Shown here: in pieces, positions 36,574-48,679 of the stretch | Layout of the letters: every line of letters begins with the position of its first letter | Position numbering within the stretch: position 1 is the first letter of the stretch | Source: Nymphaea colorata | Lineage: Eukaryota; Streptophyta; Magnoliopsida; Nymphaeales; Nymphaeaceae | Assembly: GCF_008831285.2 (NCBI RefSeq) | Contig: NC_045143.1 | Coordinates: 14,471,151 to 14,535,150, forward strand | Reading direction: 5' to 3' | Length of the DNA stretch: 64,000 nucleotides | Translations under genes and position numbers: made by a program | The notes under the pieces: model-generated | Told to the model about the DNA's origin: nothing | Seen by the model: the letters and a program-made list of their open reading frames with translations, nothing else | Database searches by the model: none

Positions 36574-37979
36574 CAGCAATGGTTCAAAGTGTGATTTTCT
36601 CAACCTTGGCTCACCGAATGCTGAAGCTCAGTCTTCTACGTCGTATGTTAAAAGACTTTGGTGTGGAAGAAATAATCTCTACCATGGAAGTTGGGCATCT
36701 TAGGGAAGAGATGCAAAGAAAGGAAATGCCTTAAGGTAGAAGAAAGTGGCCAGCTAAGTGCTGTAAACATTATAGCCAATAAATAGAATGGTTCTCATGA
36801 GATCTCTAAGTATTAGGACTTGGATTTCCCAGCTTGATGGGCTTGAATCTTCTGCTGCAGTTTAAGGAAATGCAAATCAAGATAACAAGAAATCACTTTA
36901 AGATTATGCTTAAGCATTTAACTTGTCAGTGAGCAGCAATGTGAGCATTCTTAAATAGCACAGAGGAATTCCAAGAAAAGCACTAAAAACGTAAAACTAT
37001 CTCCAAACCACATTTATATATGTAAAGGAGCTACGAACTAACAAGAGTAGTTTTTTATCATAACTTGAACTAGAGGACTTGTGGGATGACAACTTTCAAA
37101 CATGTGAAGAAACAAACTTCAATCGAACTTCGGTCGGCGGAAGTTCTCAATTGGGTTTCATCTGCAATGGGTATGTCCATTTTCATATCCTTTGGACATC
37201 CTTTGGTGTCCATAGCTGCCATAAAGGATGCAGAAAAATAACGTCTTCAAATGGAATACGAGTATTGACACTTGACCATTGAAATGAACACCAAGGTTTC
37301 TGAAAAAGTTTTTTATAAACAGTATCATATTTCCTGATATATCACATCCCTCATAGCCTCGTAGATATATGTATGAACCCACACGGCAAACTATTTTAAG
37401 CTGGTAATTTTTTTTCAATGTCGTAGGCAGGACTAGCTCCTAGAGGCCGTTCATTTCTATGTAGATGCATATGTAAATCGACAAAAGAAAAATTGTAGTT
37501 CGAAATCATTTGCAGTGTCGGATTAATGGAAGTTCCTAGCCATTTGTTGTAAATATCAAGCCATGGGTGATACACATCATATTGGGCCTGCACTGCAATA
37601 AGGAAGGGGCTGTTTCAGGCCCCAGAAGTTTCAGCCACTACAAGGCCGATTAAGGCCAAATCAACTTGTATTGGGAAATTCAGCCTCGTATCAGTCAATA
37701 TTTCATTAAAACATAGTATAAAAACATTTTTTATTATTTTTATTTTTAAAATGGCCGATATAACCAGTATCAGTTGATGTGCATCTGCTGAAATGGCATA
37801 TCATTTAGGTTTCCCGCATGAGTTGTTTTCAGCATTTTTCCATTCATAAAAACAATCTAATTCCACATATGATTCTTAATTTTATGTATACATATATCAT
37901 CCATACATGTTCTTTGTGAGTCATTTGCAGTATGTTTGAAATAACTGACTTATTTGTTTACCTTATTTCATATTAGAAG

Positions 37980-39290
37980 ACATGAGACGACGTCGACATC
38001 AACAAGTTGTTCTGTTTTTATGCTATATTTTTTTATGATTTCATACGTTGAAGACAATATCGACAACAACTTGTGCATCAATCAATTGGACTATCTTATG
38101 AAGAAAGACAAAAAATTAGAGATCAAATTATATATAAATTGGATGATGATGTACAATGCCGCAATATAACACACATGGGAACATTAGCTTTCAAAGAGTC
38201 ATGTGATATTCTTCAACATGGTGGTGGACCATTTACAAGACATTGTAAAGTAGAAGAACAAGTTTTTCTCTTTCTCATGATGTTGTCTCACACATACAAA
38301 CATTGATCGGTTCAGTTTTAATTCTATTGTTCAATAGAGACAATTTCTCGATATTTTCACAAAGTACTGAGTTCAATTATTCTATTAGAAGACAAATTCA
38401 TTCAACAATCTGACGGATCAACTGTGCCAAATGAAATCTTATACAATAATAGATTTTATCCATACTTTCAGGTAATAAATCAATTAATTTTGTTTTTATA
38501 CTATATAGTATGTCAATATTGCATTAACACTGAATTGCATCTCAGAATTGTGTTGGTGCAATTGATGGAACACACGTTCTTGTTAAAGCATCTTCAGAGG
38601 ATGCACAGAGATACCATGGTAGAAAAGACTAACCAACTCAAAATGTGTTGGTTGCATGTTCTTTTGATATAAAATTTACTTATTTATTAGTAGCTTGGGA
38701 AAGAACTGCTTCTGACTTGAGAATCATAAAAAATGCATTGATGTGAAAAGACAAACTAAAAATTCCTGAAGGTAATTGCAATTAAAAGCATGTATAATTT
38801 AACAATTTTATGAAATATGAACTTAACATGTGATTGTGTTTATTTTTTTAGGTAAATATTATCTTGTCATTCTTGGTTTTCCATTAAAAGGTGGACTTAT
38901 CACACTTTTGAGGGGTGTGAGACATCACTTGAAAGAATACTCCAAGCAAGTCCCGCAAAATGCAAAAGAGTTGTTTAATCTTCGGCATGCTTCTTTGTGA
39001 AATGTCATTAAAAGATCATTTGGTGTCTTAAAAAAAAAATTCCCAATTATAGCTAGTTCGACAGAGCTAGTCTATTCATGCAACACCCAGTCGGAGATCA
39101 TTTTAGCATATTGTATATTTCACAACTTTCTCATGGGTGTCGATCCAGATGCATTATTGAAGATGTTGATGCAGAACTTATGAATCAACCTAATGAAAAT
39201 TATTCTGTTCAAGTTGATATAGATGAAGAGTATGAGGTTGAAGAATTCACACGACAAAGCATCTCTTCAACTATGTAGCAGAACTATCAA
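37980..39290 (+). pseudogene. PIF/Harbinger DDE transposase, broken
   Basis: HARBI1-like nuclease that would cut element ends and insert at TTA/TAA. An opening RRRR segment at about 37984 is followed by LSYEERQKIRDQII (about 38090) and, at about 38548-38680, GAIDGTHVLVKAS (first catalytic Asp of the DDE_Tnp_4 type), YHGR, TQNVLVACSFD and LVAWERTASDLRI. After a short intron-like gap (38772-38850, ending TTTTTTTAG) come GKYYLVILGFPLKGGLITLLRG, the region of the second catalytic position with GF in place of the usual DxGY, and [17 protein letters not shown] and CIFHNFLMG. Several in-frame stops and a missing second Asp indicate loss of function. Confidence 0.8.
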
Positions 39291-39504
39291 CTTCAAACTT
39301 CAATAAATTGAATAACTCTATATATGAGACATGTTGATTTTTTCTCTTGTATTATATGTCATCGTAGACGTTCATTGAATTTAATTACTTGATCTTTTAT
39401 TATTACACGTGGTATTTTCTTTTCATTATGTATGTCTTTCTAAGCTTGTTTTACTTTGCATTTAGCTACTAACAATAACGAAGAATCAAATATATACAGA
39501 CGGA

Positions 39505-40510
39505 GGAAAACATGATAAGATACAATGGAGCCAATCTATGGATGATGAGCTCATTGATGCATTTCTGCTTCAACAAATAATAGACAATAGAGTGAATGAT
39601 ACTTTTACTACAACTACATATGATAATGTTGTGACAGAACTAAACGATAAGTTGGGTAAAATGCTCACCAAAGATCACATAAAAAAGCGAATGAAAACGT
39701 TGAAGTCTAATTTTAGTAGCTGTTATGACAACTTTAAAAGTGGTTTGAGTAGATTTAGCATTGATTGAAGGACAAATATGTGGACAGCTGAACCCGAAGT
39801 ATGGAAGCCACTAATAGAGGTACCTAATTTTGTTTTTAGCAATTTAATTATTATTTTTTTATAATCAAATTTGTATGTTAAATATGAACTTCTTTGTCGT
39901 TGCTCTCTTTTTTTGTGTGTTTTTGATAGGCAAATCCAATGGCAAAAAAGTGGATGATGACACATGTTCCGAACTATGAGAAGTTAGTAAATTTATTTGG
40001 TAATGATAGAGCAACAGGGGAAGGATCGATGACAGCGAAAGAAAAGCACAGCCGAATGACTTCAGCATATAAGAGTACTGGTGATGGTGATACAATCTAG
40101 CTTATTGATTAAATGATTTCTCAAAATCAAGTAGTATTAAAACCATTTATCAACCTAGGAGACGAGTATGAAGTCCAAGTTGAGCCCCACATGGGTTCAT
40201 TCCAAAGTGTAAAAGGAGGAGAAGTGCAAATGAAGATAATTTAAAAGAGATTGAAATAATGACAGATGTCTTTGAGAGAGTTGCTAATGCAATTGAAAAA
40301 AGTAATGTTATATCAAAGTCGAGACATTCAAATAAATATTCTAAAGAAGACATATTTCCAGTAGTTGAAGTCATTGGTGAGTTACAAATCGAAGCATATC
40401 TTCATCTTACTGATGATGAAAAAAAGATGGAAACATTTTTTGTTTGTCATTTTTCTAAGCAAAAGAATGTTTTACTTAGGATGCTTAGCAGAGCTGGAAT
40501 TATCTAAGAC
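39505..40510 (+). pseudogene. Harbinger Myb/SANT-like DNA-binding protein, broken
   Basis: Second gene of the element. In its family it binds element ends and carries the transposase to the nucleus. The frame from about 39511 reads HDKIQWSQSMDDELIDAFLLQQ, then TYDNVVTELNDKLG and HIKKRMKTLKSNFSSCYDNF, and MWTAEPEVWKPLIE up to 39820, where an intron is likely. It resumes near 39931 with ANPMAKKWMMTHVPNYEKL and TAKEKHSRMTSAYK. This is the Myb_DNA-bind_3 pattern. Stops after SRFSID, after DGDTI and later, plus a frame change near 40250, break it. Confidence 0.7.
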
Positions 40511-41103
40511 ATGAATGTTATTTTTTATTTTGTTGTGTGATTTTTTTGTCATTACACAATTATTATGTTTACCGACATTTTGTTTGATTGATCTAAATTT
40601 TTATTATATTTATTACTATGGAATGAAATGTAGAGTGTATGTGTGGTTCCGTTTTTATTGAATTAGAAAATCAAATTTATAATGTTTTTATTTGAATGAT
40701 GAGGATCGTGGTCAAACAATCGATGGACAGGTTAGGTTTCTTCGACTTCAGAGAGTCCACCTTGACTGATACTCCCAAAACCGAATGCAGGCCGCTATGA
40801 TAGGAGAGCTCGAAAAGAGGCTAGCTGCTGCAATCAGTGAGCTTGAGACAGCTAGAGTGGATCTCCATATCACTAGAGGAGAGCATTTGAAAGTTAAGGG
40901 TATTATTGTAAAGTATTATAAATTCTATCATTTTCTTTTTTTTATATAGTGCAAACAAACATGATTTTCTTTCCTTCATTTCTATCAAACCAAACTTTAT
41001 AATCACTCATTTCCTTTCCATATCATTCATTTTTCTCCTTTCCTTTTCTTTTCTTTCCATCTATCCATTTCCTTCCCTTTCCCTCCATCCAAACAAAGCA
41101 TTA

Positions 41104-41340
41104 GGGAGGATGTCTGCATGTTGTTCTTCGGATACCACGAGCTTGACTTGAGTATCATTTTTTTCAACTTTCCCTTGTACAAAATGAAAATTGGTTTCTA
41201 TATTATGGATTTGAGCATGAGAGATTAGATTAGCAGCATGATAAGTAGCTCCAAAATTGTCAGACTAGACTTTTGGAACAATGTCAATTAAGTGAACACC
41301 CCATTCTAGATGCACCTGTTGTAACTGACTTATTTTAGCC
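41104..41340 (-). mobile_element. Ty1/copia RNase H fragment
   Basis: The minus-strand frame reads QVHLEWGVHLIDIVPKV, a stop, SDNFGATYHAANLISH, then NIETNFHFVQGKV and VVSEEQHADILPN. This is the copia RNase H signature (DNxGAxYL...FHFVRDKV...QxADIxTK). It stops exactly at the right end of the Harbinger element, consistent with interruption by it. Confidence 0.7.
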
Positions 41341-41559
41341 GCACTTCAGTCATGTCGTCTTCATGTAACCCCTATATGGTCTTCTTCAGGTACGCCCTCA
41401 TCTTCCACCATGCATCTTTTACCAGAGACGGCAACGCACGACGCCCCTCCCCCCTCTTTGCTGTTGCACTAGACGACTGAACAGGGGAAGGCGGCGAACC
41501 TTCACTTTGCAGATGAAACTAAATCCAAATGTAAAAAATACATTACTCAACTAAACATT

Positions 41560-42340
41560 TTTAATTTTTATAATGTATTTTTTTTTGTCAATTAGTTGGG
41601 GTGGGGCCCCTCCCTCCGCCCCTGTAGGGAGGATTCTTACCTCGGTGACAGAAGTAGGGGAAGGGCCCAGCCCTCCCCCTTGCTCCACGATGGTGGAGAA
41701 GGGCTCCTCTACCGACGATGACAAGGGGACAGATAGGCCCCTACCTTCTTCTGTCAACAGGTGCAGGGCCGCCCGGCCTTTTCCCATGCTCCGCTGTTTG
41801 GTGTAGATGTGGAGCATGGGGAAGGGTAGGATGGCCCTTCCCTCTGCATCTGTCTACAGCAGAGGGCCTGAAGCTCCCACTATCTCCCTTGTCGATAGAA
41901 GCAAGGAAGGGCTGATAGTGGGAGGGTCGAGTCCTTCCCTGTCGATGGAAGGAGGGAAGGGCCGGGCGGGTCCTTCGTTCTGTGGACGGTGATGGGGGAG
42001 GCCTAAGGGTGGGCGTGGGGCCGGGCTGCCGTGGTCGGGCACGAATCCGGGCCAGGAAAATTGGGTCCCCGGCCGGGCCCGGGCCAAATGATGCAGCCCG
42101 GGTCGGTCCGGCCCGCTCCCCCTCCGCCGGGCTCTCCCCCTCCCCCTCCCCCTCCGTCTCCCGCTCCCCTTTCCGCGTCTTCGACAACGGCGGCGACGCT
42201 CGACGACTGCCGGAGGATCATCCGCAGCGTTGGGCGACAACTTCGCGCGACCGTCGGGCATCAGATGAACCTCAAACGGCCCGGGCTGGGACTCGGGATA
42301 TCGGGCCGACCCAACCCTTCAACTTGTTTTTCTTTTTTAC
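41560..42340. other. GC-rich CpG-dense island with hAT-like termini
   Basis: Sharp rise in GC between AT-rich flanks. The first half repeats GAAGGGC and CCTCCC words; the second half opens TAAGGGTGGGCGTGGGGCC at 42004 and closes near 42321 with a sequence that read inward is TGAAGGGTTGGGTCGGCCC, like the hAT ends at 24561. No matching 8-bp duplication was found. All frames on both strands are open because of composition and none shows a domain. Confidence 0.4.
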
Positions 42341-42639
42341 TTAACAACTACATTATTTTCTTGTCTTTTTTTCCTCTTCCTGTTTAGACATATTTTCTAA
42401 TCTTAATAAAGAGTGTATATATGTTTTAATAAAGAGTGTATATATGTTTGTGTCATGACAGATAGTGGTGCTTGTGATGTTAACTTATTCCGTTATTCAG
42501 TGTCATAATTTTGTTACTTGGTTATGAATTGATGACATGGTTTTTGTTCAATTTAACATTTTATATTCCATGTTCGATGATAATAATGCAATGACTGAAA
42601 CTTCAATTTTTGAATGTGTGATATATTAGAAAAAATGAG

Positions 42640-42862
42640 ATATCACAACAAAGGAGATTTGTCATGAACATTAATGAGAAAACGATAAGTTGCGGTTTTG
42701 TTTTTATAGATGATAAGTTCTTGGGTGTGAGAGGTATTATTGTAAAACAACACAAAGTCTATCATTTCCTTTGCTTTATATAGTTTAAACAAACATGATT
42801 TTATTAATTCCTTTCTATCTTTTCCTTCATGTCCAAACAAATTTTATAATTATTTCTTTTTA
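42640..42862. repeat. Truncated Harbinger right end, second copy
   Basis: Aligns with 40890-41010 of the 5.4-kb element: GGTATTATTGTAAA, TCTATCATTT, TATATAG, AAACAAACATGATTTT and CCAAACAAA. It marks a related element of which only this end is recognisable. Confidence 0.6.
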
Positions 42863-43267
42863 AGATTTCTAACTTATTTTCTATATTTGACCCCTATATG
42901 TGTAATTGACCTTATCATTTGGATCCAGCTAGAACCAAAGCCCCTTTTGTAACATTTTCACGTTACAAGAACAAGTATCTTCATCTTCTAGTAGGATTCA
43001 TATATTTACTTCTCTGCCCTCCCTGTGAAGAAGAAGAAGGAAAAATTCGTGTAGGGCTACTCTCGGGTCACGGTCTACTATAACATTTGGGATTCAAGTA
43101 CGGTTCAAATTTTATCCAGTCATCCGTTTTCGCTCCTCCTGCTTCGTGCCAGACTCTATCCAAATTCCAGCCCCTCCGCTTCCACGCCAGGAGTTTCTCT
43201 TTCAAAAGCGCTTCAGATTCTCCGGACAAGGCTGCTGTGCTGCTGTGGTTGAGGACCTCCGGAGAAA
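42863..43267 (+). promoter_or_regulatory. Promoter and 5' leader region of RRF
   Basis: Immediately upstream of the RRF start codon. A weak TATA-like CTATAACA lies at about 43078-43085 and the leader after it is CT-rich. The frame upstream of the ATG is open but has no ATG. Transcription start not determinable. Confidence 0.35.
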
Positions 43268-46200
43268 ATGGCTGCCCAATTGTCTACCGCCATTGTAGGC
43301 CACTCCTCTTCCTTCAAATGGTCCATGGCCAGAAGTCCTCTCGCAGAAACCTACTCTATGGCAGGTCAGTTTTTTTTGCTTTCGGTTCTAGCTCTCTTCC
43401 AGTCTTCCTTCTTTCTTTGAGCTTTTGGGACATTGGGTTCGGATGGGAAACTTCCTTTTTTATGAGGAATTCAGTCTCTCCTCAACTTTTTCTTGGTTTA
43501 AACATGGTGCGCTTCTACATCATTACATGCAAATCAGGGCCTCTGACGTTTCTTGGGCTCATTGTCTTCTTATTTTGACGTCGTGGCATTTTCTGCAAGT
43601 TGTTGGTTCTGGTAGTTTAGTGTCCGGAAATTCAATTCGGAAGTTGAATACAGTAAGAAATTTATATTTTTCGTCAGCCACGGGTTGGGAAGAGAATCTA
43701 GTTCTATCATCTAAGATATGAAACTGAGAAACCAAAGAAGAAAAATCAAGTAATTCAGTTTAATTGCTTGTGAATGGGAAATAGGCTACTTATTTGTTCG
43801 AGAAACCACGGAAGGGAACTGGTGGCCGGAGATAAATTGTTGGCCATAACGGTAGCAAATGATGATACACTTGCATGCTCGTACTTACCATCAGTACTTC
43901 GCCCGGGTAATGCGTGGAGTCAATCTCGTCATTGGAGTTAATTTCGCCACATAGAGTTAGCAACAAACCGGGATGATAGTTTTTTCTCTTTCTACTGTAC
44001 TTAAACAGGCAACCATGCCATTTAAATCTAGTATGTATATCAAGAAAGCTTCTGGATTGTTTTAGCCCTGTATAGGTGACTTAGACCTCAGGCTTCACAT
44101 TTACTCCCATAAGTTTAGCTTCTCTTTTGCGTGTCATGGTGGACAAATATTGGTTGCAAACACATGAAACTTTATGTGAAATAAATGCTTACCTTGCACT
44201 GCAAGTTATTTTTAGATTTTTGTTGTTGGAGGAAAACCTTTCATATTGAGGTGGTCTTTTACATGAATAGCATATTCTTTTGTTTGTTTTTGTGAAAGTA
44301 CTTACATTGCTCTGAAGCATCATTCCAAGTGTTTGAGATCTCACCGTCACAAAGCGTGAATCTTTTTGAACACGAGCATGGTCTGATGAAATAAAGACAT
44401 CCATAAGAAAATTCTTGATCAAGTTTCGCTTGCAGACTAAAAATCATTACATTCTGCATCAAATTTGAGCTTAAAATATTAACTGTTTAATTTCTCTTCT
44501 AGCAAGCAGACTGCTTGAGTTAAGGTCTGAATTTCTGGTTAAAAGCATTGACTATATTTTGTTGATTCTGAAAGTTCCCACCTTACCTTTAGAAATGCTG
44601 CAAAAGGTAAGAGGAAGGGGCAAATGAAGAAACACATCAAGAACTATACATTAGTGAAACAAAAAAGTTTTCTCTTTTTTTATTCACTAATATTATTTGT
44701 TAAAGGCTAATTGATTAAGTACTTTTCAACAAAATACATTATGTAAAAGATTAATTTATGGAAATTACAGGGAAAAAATCTACATTAACTAGAATTTCAT
44801 TCCTAAATCCTAAGAATCTTTCTCAAGTTGTGCATGTCTTTTAAGAAAACAAAATTGGACCCTGCTGAGACCAATATGTCCATAACCAAAAGCGCAAAAG
44901 TTATTTTCAACATGTCGAGTTTCAACATAAATCTTCTTAATTTGGGATACACTTTGGTTTTGTTGTGTCCAATTTTGTAAAATAACAATGTTTTTATGAC
45001 ATTCTATCTTTAGAATGAGGTGGTTTAGGCTTAGCATAAGCTCTAGGTTTAGAAACAAGCAAAAAACATTTTTATGTTTATCCTTGGAATGTGACAATTT
45101 ATTTTCCTCCATGATTAATTCGGCCGGAGCTTGACTCATAAAAGAAACATTTGCTCTGCAGAGAAGAGAAATCTTAACTCTGTCAAATTTGGGTCGGAAC
45201 CCTAAATATACTTATACAACTTTCTTTGTTGAATTTGTTTCTCCCTCAAAATGATGTTGCAAGGGTCATGCCATTGTGGCTGAGAAATGGACAACTCTTC
45301 CTAAAGATTGATTCATCTCTGAAATTGTCTTTGATAGGATTCTCTCCTTTTTGAAGATGAGTTACTTTTAACTGAGCAATGTGAGCATTGGCTTTTATAG
45401 TGTGCATTTCATAAAGTTGCTCCCAAGCCTCTTTGGCATGTTTAAACTTAGCAAGTTGAGTGCTAATGGAGATGTTAACATTATTAGGACCAATGGCATG
45501 ATGTTATGATGCTCATTATCCATTTTTTCCATTTTTCTTGTAATCTAAAGCGACCTTGCTTTGCTCAATCTCTTTCAAATTCTTAAGTTTTCCCTTCTAC
45601 AGTCTTAGTAAGAAATGGCATTTTCTTGAGTTCGTCTTGCCATTATGTTCACACTTGATTTTTCCTCCTGTTGTGGTTTATAGTTGGATTTAGAGCGAAA
45701 AAATTGTTGGTGCATTCAGTGTGACTTAAATCAGTCTTTCCATGTTTCATTTTTAAGCCAGATTTTCAGGAGAACCATTTATACAATGTGTTTGTTTTCC
45801 TGTATTAGTCTTTGTTTTCCTCTTTTTTTAGTTAGTTCTCTGTTGTAGTTTCTTATAGATGTGCTAGGACTGTCTGTCACATCTCCTTTTCCTTTCTTCT
45901 CATTCCCTTGTTTTATTGAGAAAACTAAAATTTGTATTAATTTAATTCCTGCAATTGCGATCTCCATGATATGCTTCACTTTTAAGAAAATATTGCAGTT
46001 GGATATTGTGGAAGGAGAGTTTCCATGTGTTCAAATCGCTTCAAACTTGGCTCTTCTGCAAATTATGTAAAAAATCAGGACAGCATAAGGATGGGATTGA
46101 AAAGTCTCTCTTCAAAACAGCTAAAATACAGGTTAGATTTGTGTTAAGAGCAAAGGTTTATCAACAATTGTGCGATTGGTAAGAAAACAAATATTGACTT

Positions 46201-46648
46201 CCTTCAGAACATGCATATATAGGAGCTTTGTTAGCTTTACAGTTATAAATCATGCTTATGCTTTAAGATATATCTCATTCTATCTCACCATTTCTCCACT
46301 TCTTCAGAGCTGGAGTTTGTAGGTGTGCCACCATTGAAGAAATAGAAGCTGAAAAATCTTTAATTGAAAGCGAAGCTGTAAGTTTCTAATTTTGATATAA
46401 AAGCATGACTAGCTTAATAAGAAAAAACTCTGTCTGCAGCGAACCCTTATGTGTTCCTTTGTTCACAAAATGTGTTTTGCTTGTTTTATTCAATTGATTA
46501 GTTTGACACCTTTTTTTGGTGTTCTGTTTCTTGTTTTTTACCTTTTTTTCAGAAAGATCGAATGGAAAAAACTCTTGACACGATCAAAGCCAACTTTAAT
46601 TCAGTGAGAACTGGAAGAGCAAGTCCGGCCATATTAGATCGTATTGAA
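43268..46648 (+). CDS. RRF: Chloroplast ribosome-recycling factor, exons 1-4 (3' part outside window)
   Basis: Plastid homologue of bacterial RRF (frr), which splits post-termination ribosomes together with EF-G in the stroma. Exons 43268-43364, 45999-46131, 46308-46377 and 46553-46648, all GT-AG and in phase, give 132 residues. Residues 1 to about 75 are Ser/Arg-rich without acidic residues near the start (MAAQLSTAIVGHSSS), as expected for a transit peptide. The RRF domain begins in exon 3 (IEEIEAEKSLIESEA) and exon 4 holds KDRMEKTLDTIKANF and SVRTGRASPAILDRIE, with the conserved RTGRAS at 119-124 that faces rRNA. The next conserved block (EYYGTP) is absent up to 64000, so intron 4 exceeds 17 kb or the gene is cut. 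Start: first ATG in frame; no upstream ATG in the leader frame. Confident family call; intactness unknown. Confidence 0.9.
44800..45565 (-). mobile_element. Ty1/copia gag relic in RRF intron 1
   Basis: The minus-strand frame at about 45480-45290 reads TQLAKFKHAKEAWEQLYEMH, then AHIAQLKVTHLQKGENPIKD, the UBN2-type gag pattern of copia elements (AKEAW, L..L...K...G). Further along, stops and frameshifts dominate; a possible knuckle (FCAFGYGHIGLSR) lies near 44880. No LTRs recognised. It sits in intron 1, which is 2.6 kb long. Confidence 0.5.
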
Positions 46649-47772
46649 GTAAGAAGCGGACGGTTCATCTTCTACTCGATTACTTTTTTCCTCAACTTTT
46701 CCTCTTCATATTGTCCTCAATGTTATATTCTGCTAACTGTCTTCATGCATTGTCACAAATGTCGGGGATTTTTTTGAAAGAGTGAAAATTGGGAAATAAA
46801 GGATAAAGTAAATGTGAAGAATTGTAATATTTTGAAAGAAATGCAAAATGAAATTGTCACAATTTCTTTGAAGTAGTTTTTCAGGAAAATGTTTTTAATA
46901 TATATTAATTTCTTTGACGTTTCTTTTAGCATTTCAATAATTATTTTGACTTTTTTATCAACTTTTTGTGATAAAAGTATTAGAAAACTCAGATTCTCAT
47001 ATTTCGTTCTGCCTTTTTTTATATTTTTGAAGTTCGTAAGTTTTTTTTCTAAGAAAAATGAACTTGCTCACTAGTGCCTAAAAACTGCTCAGCAATAAAA
47101 ACCCGAGAACGATATTTGTGACAATGGCTTTTATGTAACTAAAGATGTAGACAAAGTTAATCTCTATTTATTTTTGTTGATAATTAGCCACTGAAGGTTT
47201 TCATCTAAAGTTACCAACTTAGAAACCACAATATAAAATGATATGGGAAGTGAAGTAGGAATCCTAATTCCAAATGAGTTGCACATCAGAGGCAGGAAGC
47301 ACAAGAGCAAACTGATAATCGAGCCAGACAGCAAAAATCAAATAGAGAACCAAGTCAGAATTAGGAAAAATAAGCAAAATGAAATCTAATTCCCTGGTCA
47401 ACATTGGTCTGTCCTTGTTTTAGCCAATAAAAAGAAAAATTGTTTCAGAAATTCAAGCTTGAAAGGTCTAGAAGAACACAATATTGATGCTGAATTGAAG
47501 ATGACATCGACTAAAAATTACTTGCACTACAAGTGTTTAAAGCATATTTCATTATTTACGAATATATGCTGCATTGCTACTTTTATCTAAACTTAAAGAG
47601 AATATATAAGCTTTTGCTTATCCTTATGAAAATAAAACAAAATAAAATTTCTTTTAAATTCAAAGATAAAACTCAAAGTTTACTCCTGAAGACAGTGTCT
47701 CTTTATGGTGTATGTAAAATAATAGAACATATTAACTGTAATCCTCAATTTAGAGGGGGATGGAAGTCATAT

Positions 47773-48672
47773 CAATGTTGTAAAAAGCGTATCATAAGCC
47801 GTATCGTTCTGGCTTTAAAATACGTTGTATCGTAAAATATCGTAACGTACCGTAACCGTATCGTATTTTTTTTTTAAATCAAATCAGAAAAAATATAAAA
47901 AATTCGAAAAATTCATAAAAAATCAGTAAAAATCAAGAATAATATGTTCTTTATAAAAAACATGTTTTACAGAATGATAGACTTATTATTGCTTGGTTTT
48001 ATTTGGTTTGTTAATATGTAAGCAAAGGTTTGTTTGGTTTTCCAATGCATGGAGCTGCATCTTTGGATGTCCCTGCCAAATGGTGTTTCATTCTAATAAT
48101 CCCTCATGTAACTGTATTCCCACAAAAGTTACATTTGATTTTTAACCGGACATTCTCATTCACCCTTTCGCACCATTGCTATGTGGGATTAGACGATGCC
48201 ATATCTTCACAAAAAACCGAAAACCTATGGTAAACTTAACAAAAAACAATCAAAATCTTTCATTCTATGGTAAAAATATATGAATATATGGTAAAAACAA
48301 GAGATTGCTTACCTTACGGAGAAGAAATAAAAAAAACCCCTTTTCTTCCAAAGAAAATCAGCCACCCACGCACAAATCGATGATTTCATGGTGAAAAATC
48401 ACTGATTTCACAGTGGAAATGGATGATTTCTCTCAAAGGCGGCACAATCTCTAGGTTAGAAATGAAGAAGGGGTGTGTTTTTATAAAAGAAACTCAAAAA
48501 AGGAGAGTTCGGCCCCCTCTTTTTCGAAATGAGCCAGTATCATATAATACGAGACCTGTATCGCACGCATACAGGCACGATACACCCCCTACTTACGATA
48601 CAGGGGGTGTATCGTATCGTAAATTACAAACGATACGATACGGCTCCGTATCGTACGATATGTAAAACACTG
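47773..48672. mobile_element. Non-autonomous hAT element (900 bp) with CGTATCG subterminal arrays
   Basis: Exact 8-bp target duplication AGTCATAT at 47765-47772 and 48673-48680. Inverted ends CAATGTTGTAAAAAGCGTAT and, from the right, CAGTGTTTTACATATCGTAC. Both subterminal zones (47785-47870 and 48540-48660) are packed with CGTATCG/CGATACG motifs in both orientations, the kind of array that binds hAT transposase. The interior has no transposase motif. Lies in RRF intron 4. Confidence 0.85.
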
Positions 48673-48679
48673 AGTCATA

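Larger units (their letters stand above)
35738..41100 (+). mobile_element. PIF/Harbinger transposon, two genes, both decayed (5.36 kb)
   Basis: Inverted ends: left TCCTTTGTTTGG, right read inward TGCTTTGTTTGG, each followed by GGAAAGG-rich subterminal repeats. Inside, in order on the plus strand, are a DDE transposase relic (about 37980-39290) and a Myb/SANT-like accessory protein relic (about 39505-40510), the standard gene pair of plant PIF/Harbinger elements. The expected 3-bp target duplication is not intact (CAA at 35735-35737, TTA at 41101-41103). Stops in both genes make it non-autonomous now. Confidence 0.75.

Noticed and set aside
42004-42321. Complete hAT element
   Set aside because: Ends resemble the family but no matching 8-bp duplication was found, so it is noted only as hAT-like within the GC-rich island.
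46562-46777. 71-codon frame as an independent small gene
   Set aside because: It is RRF exon 4 read through the donor site into intron 4.
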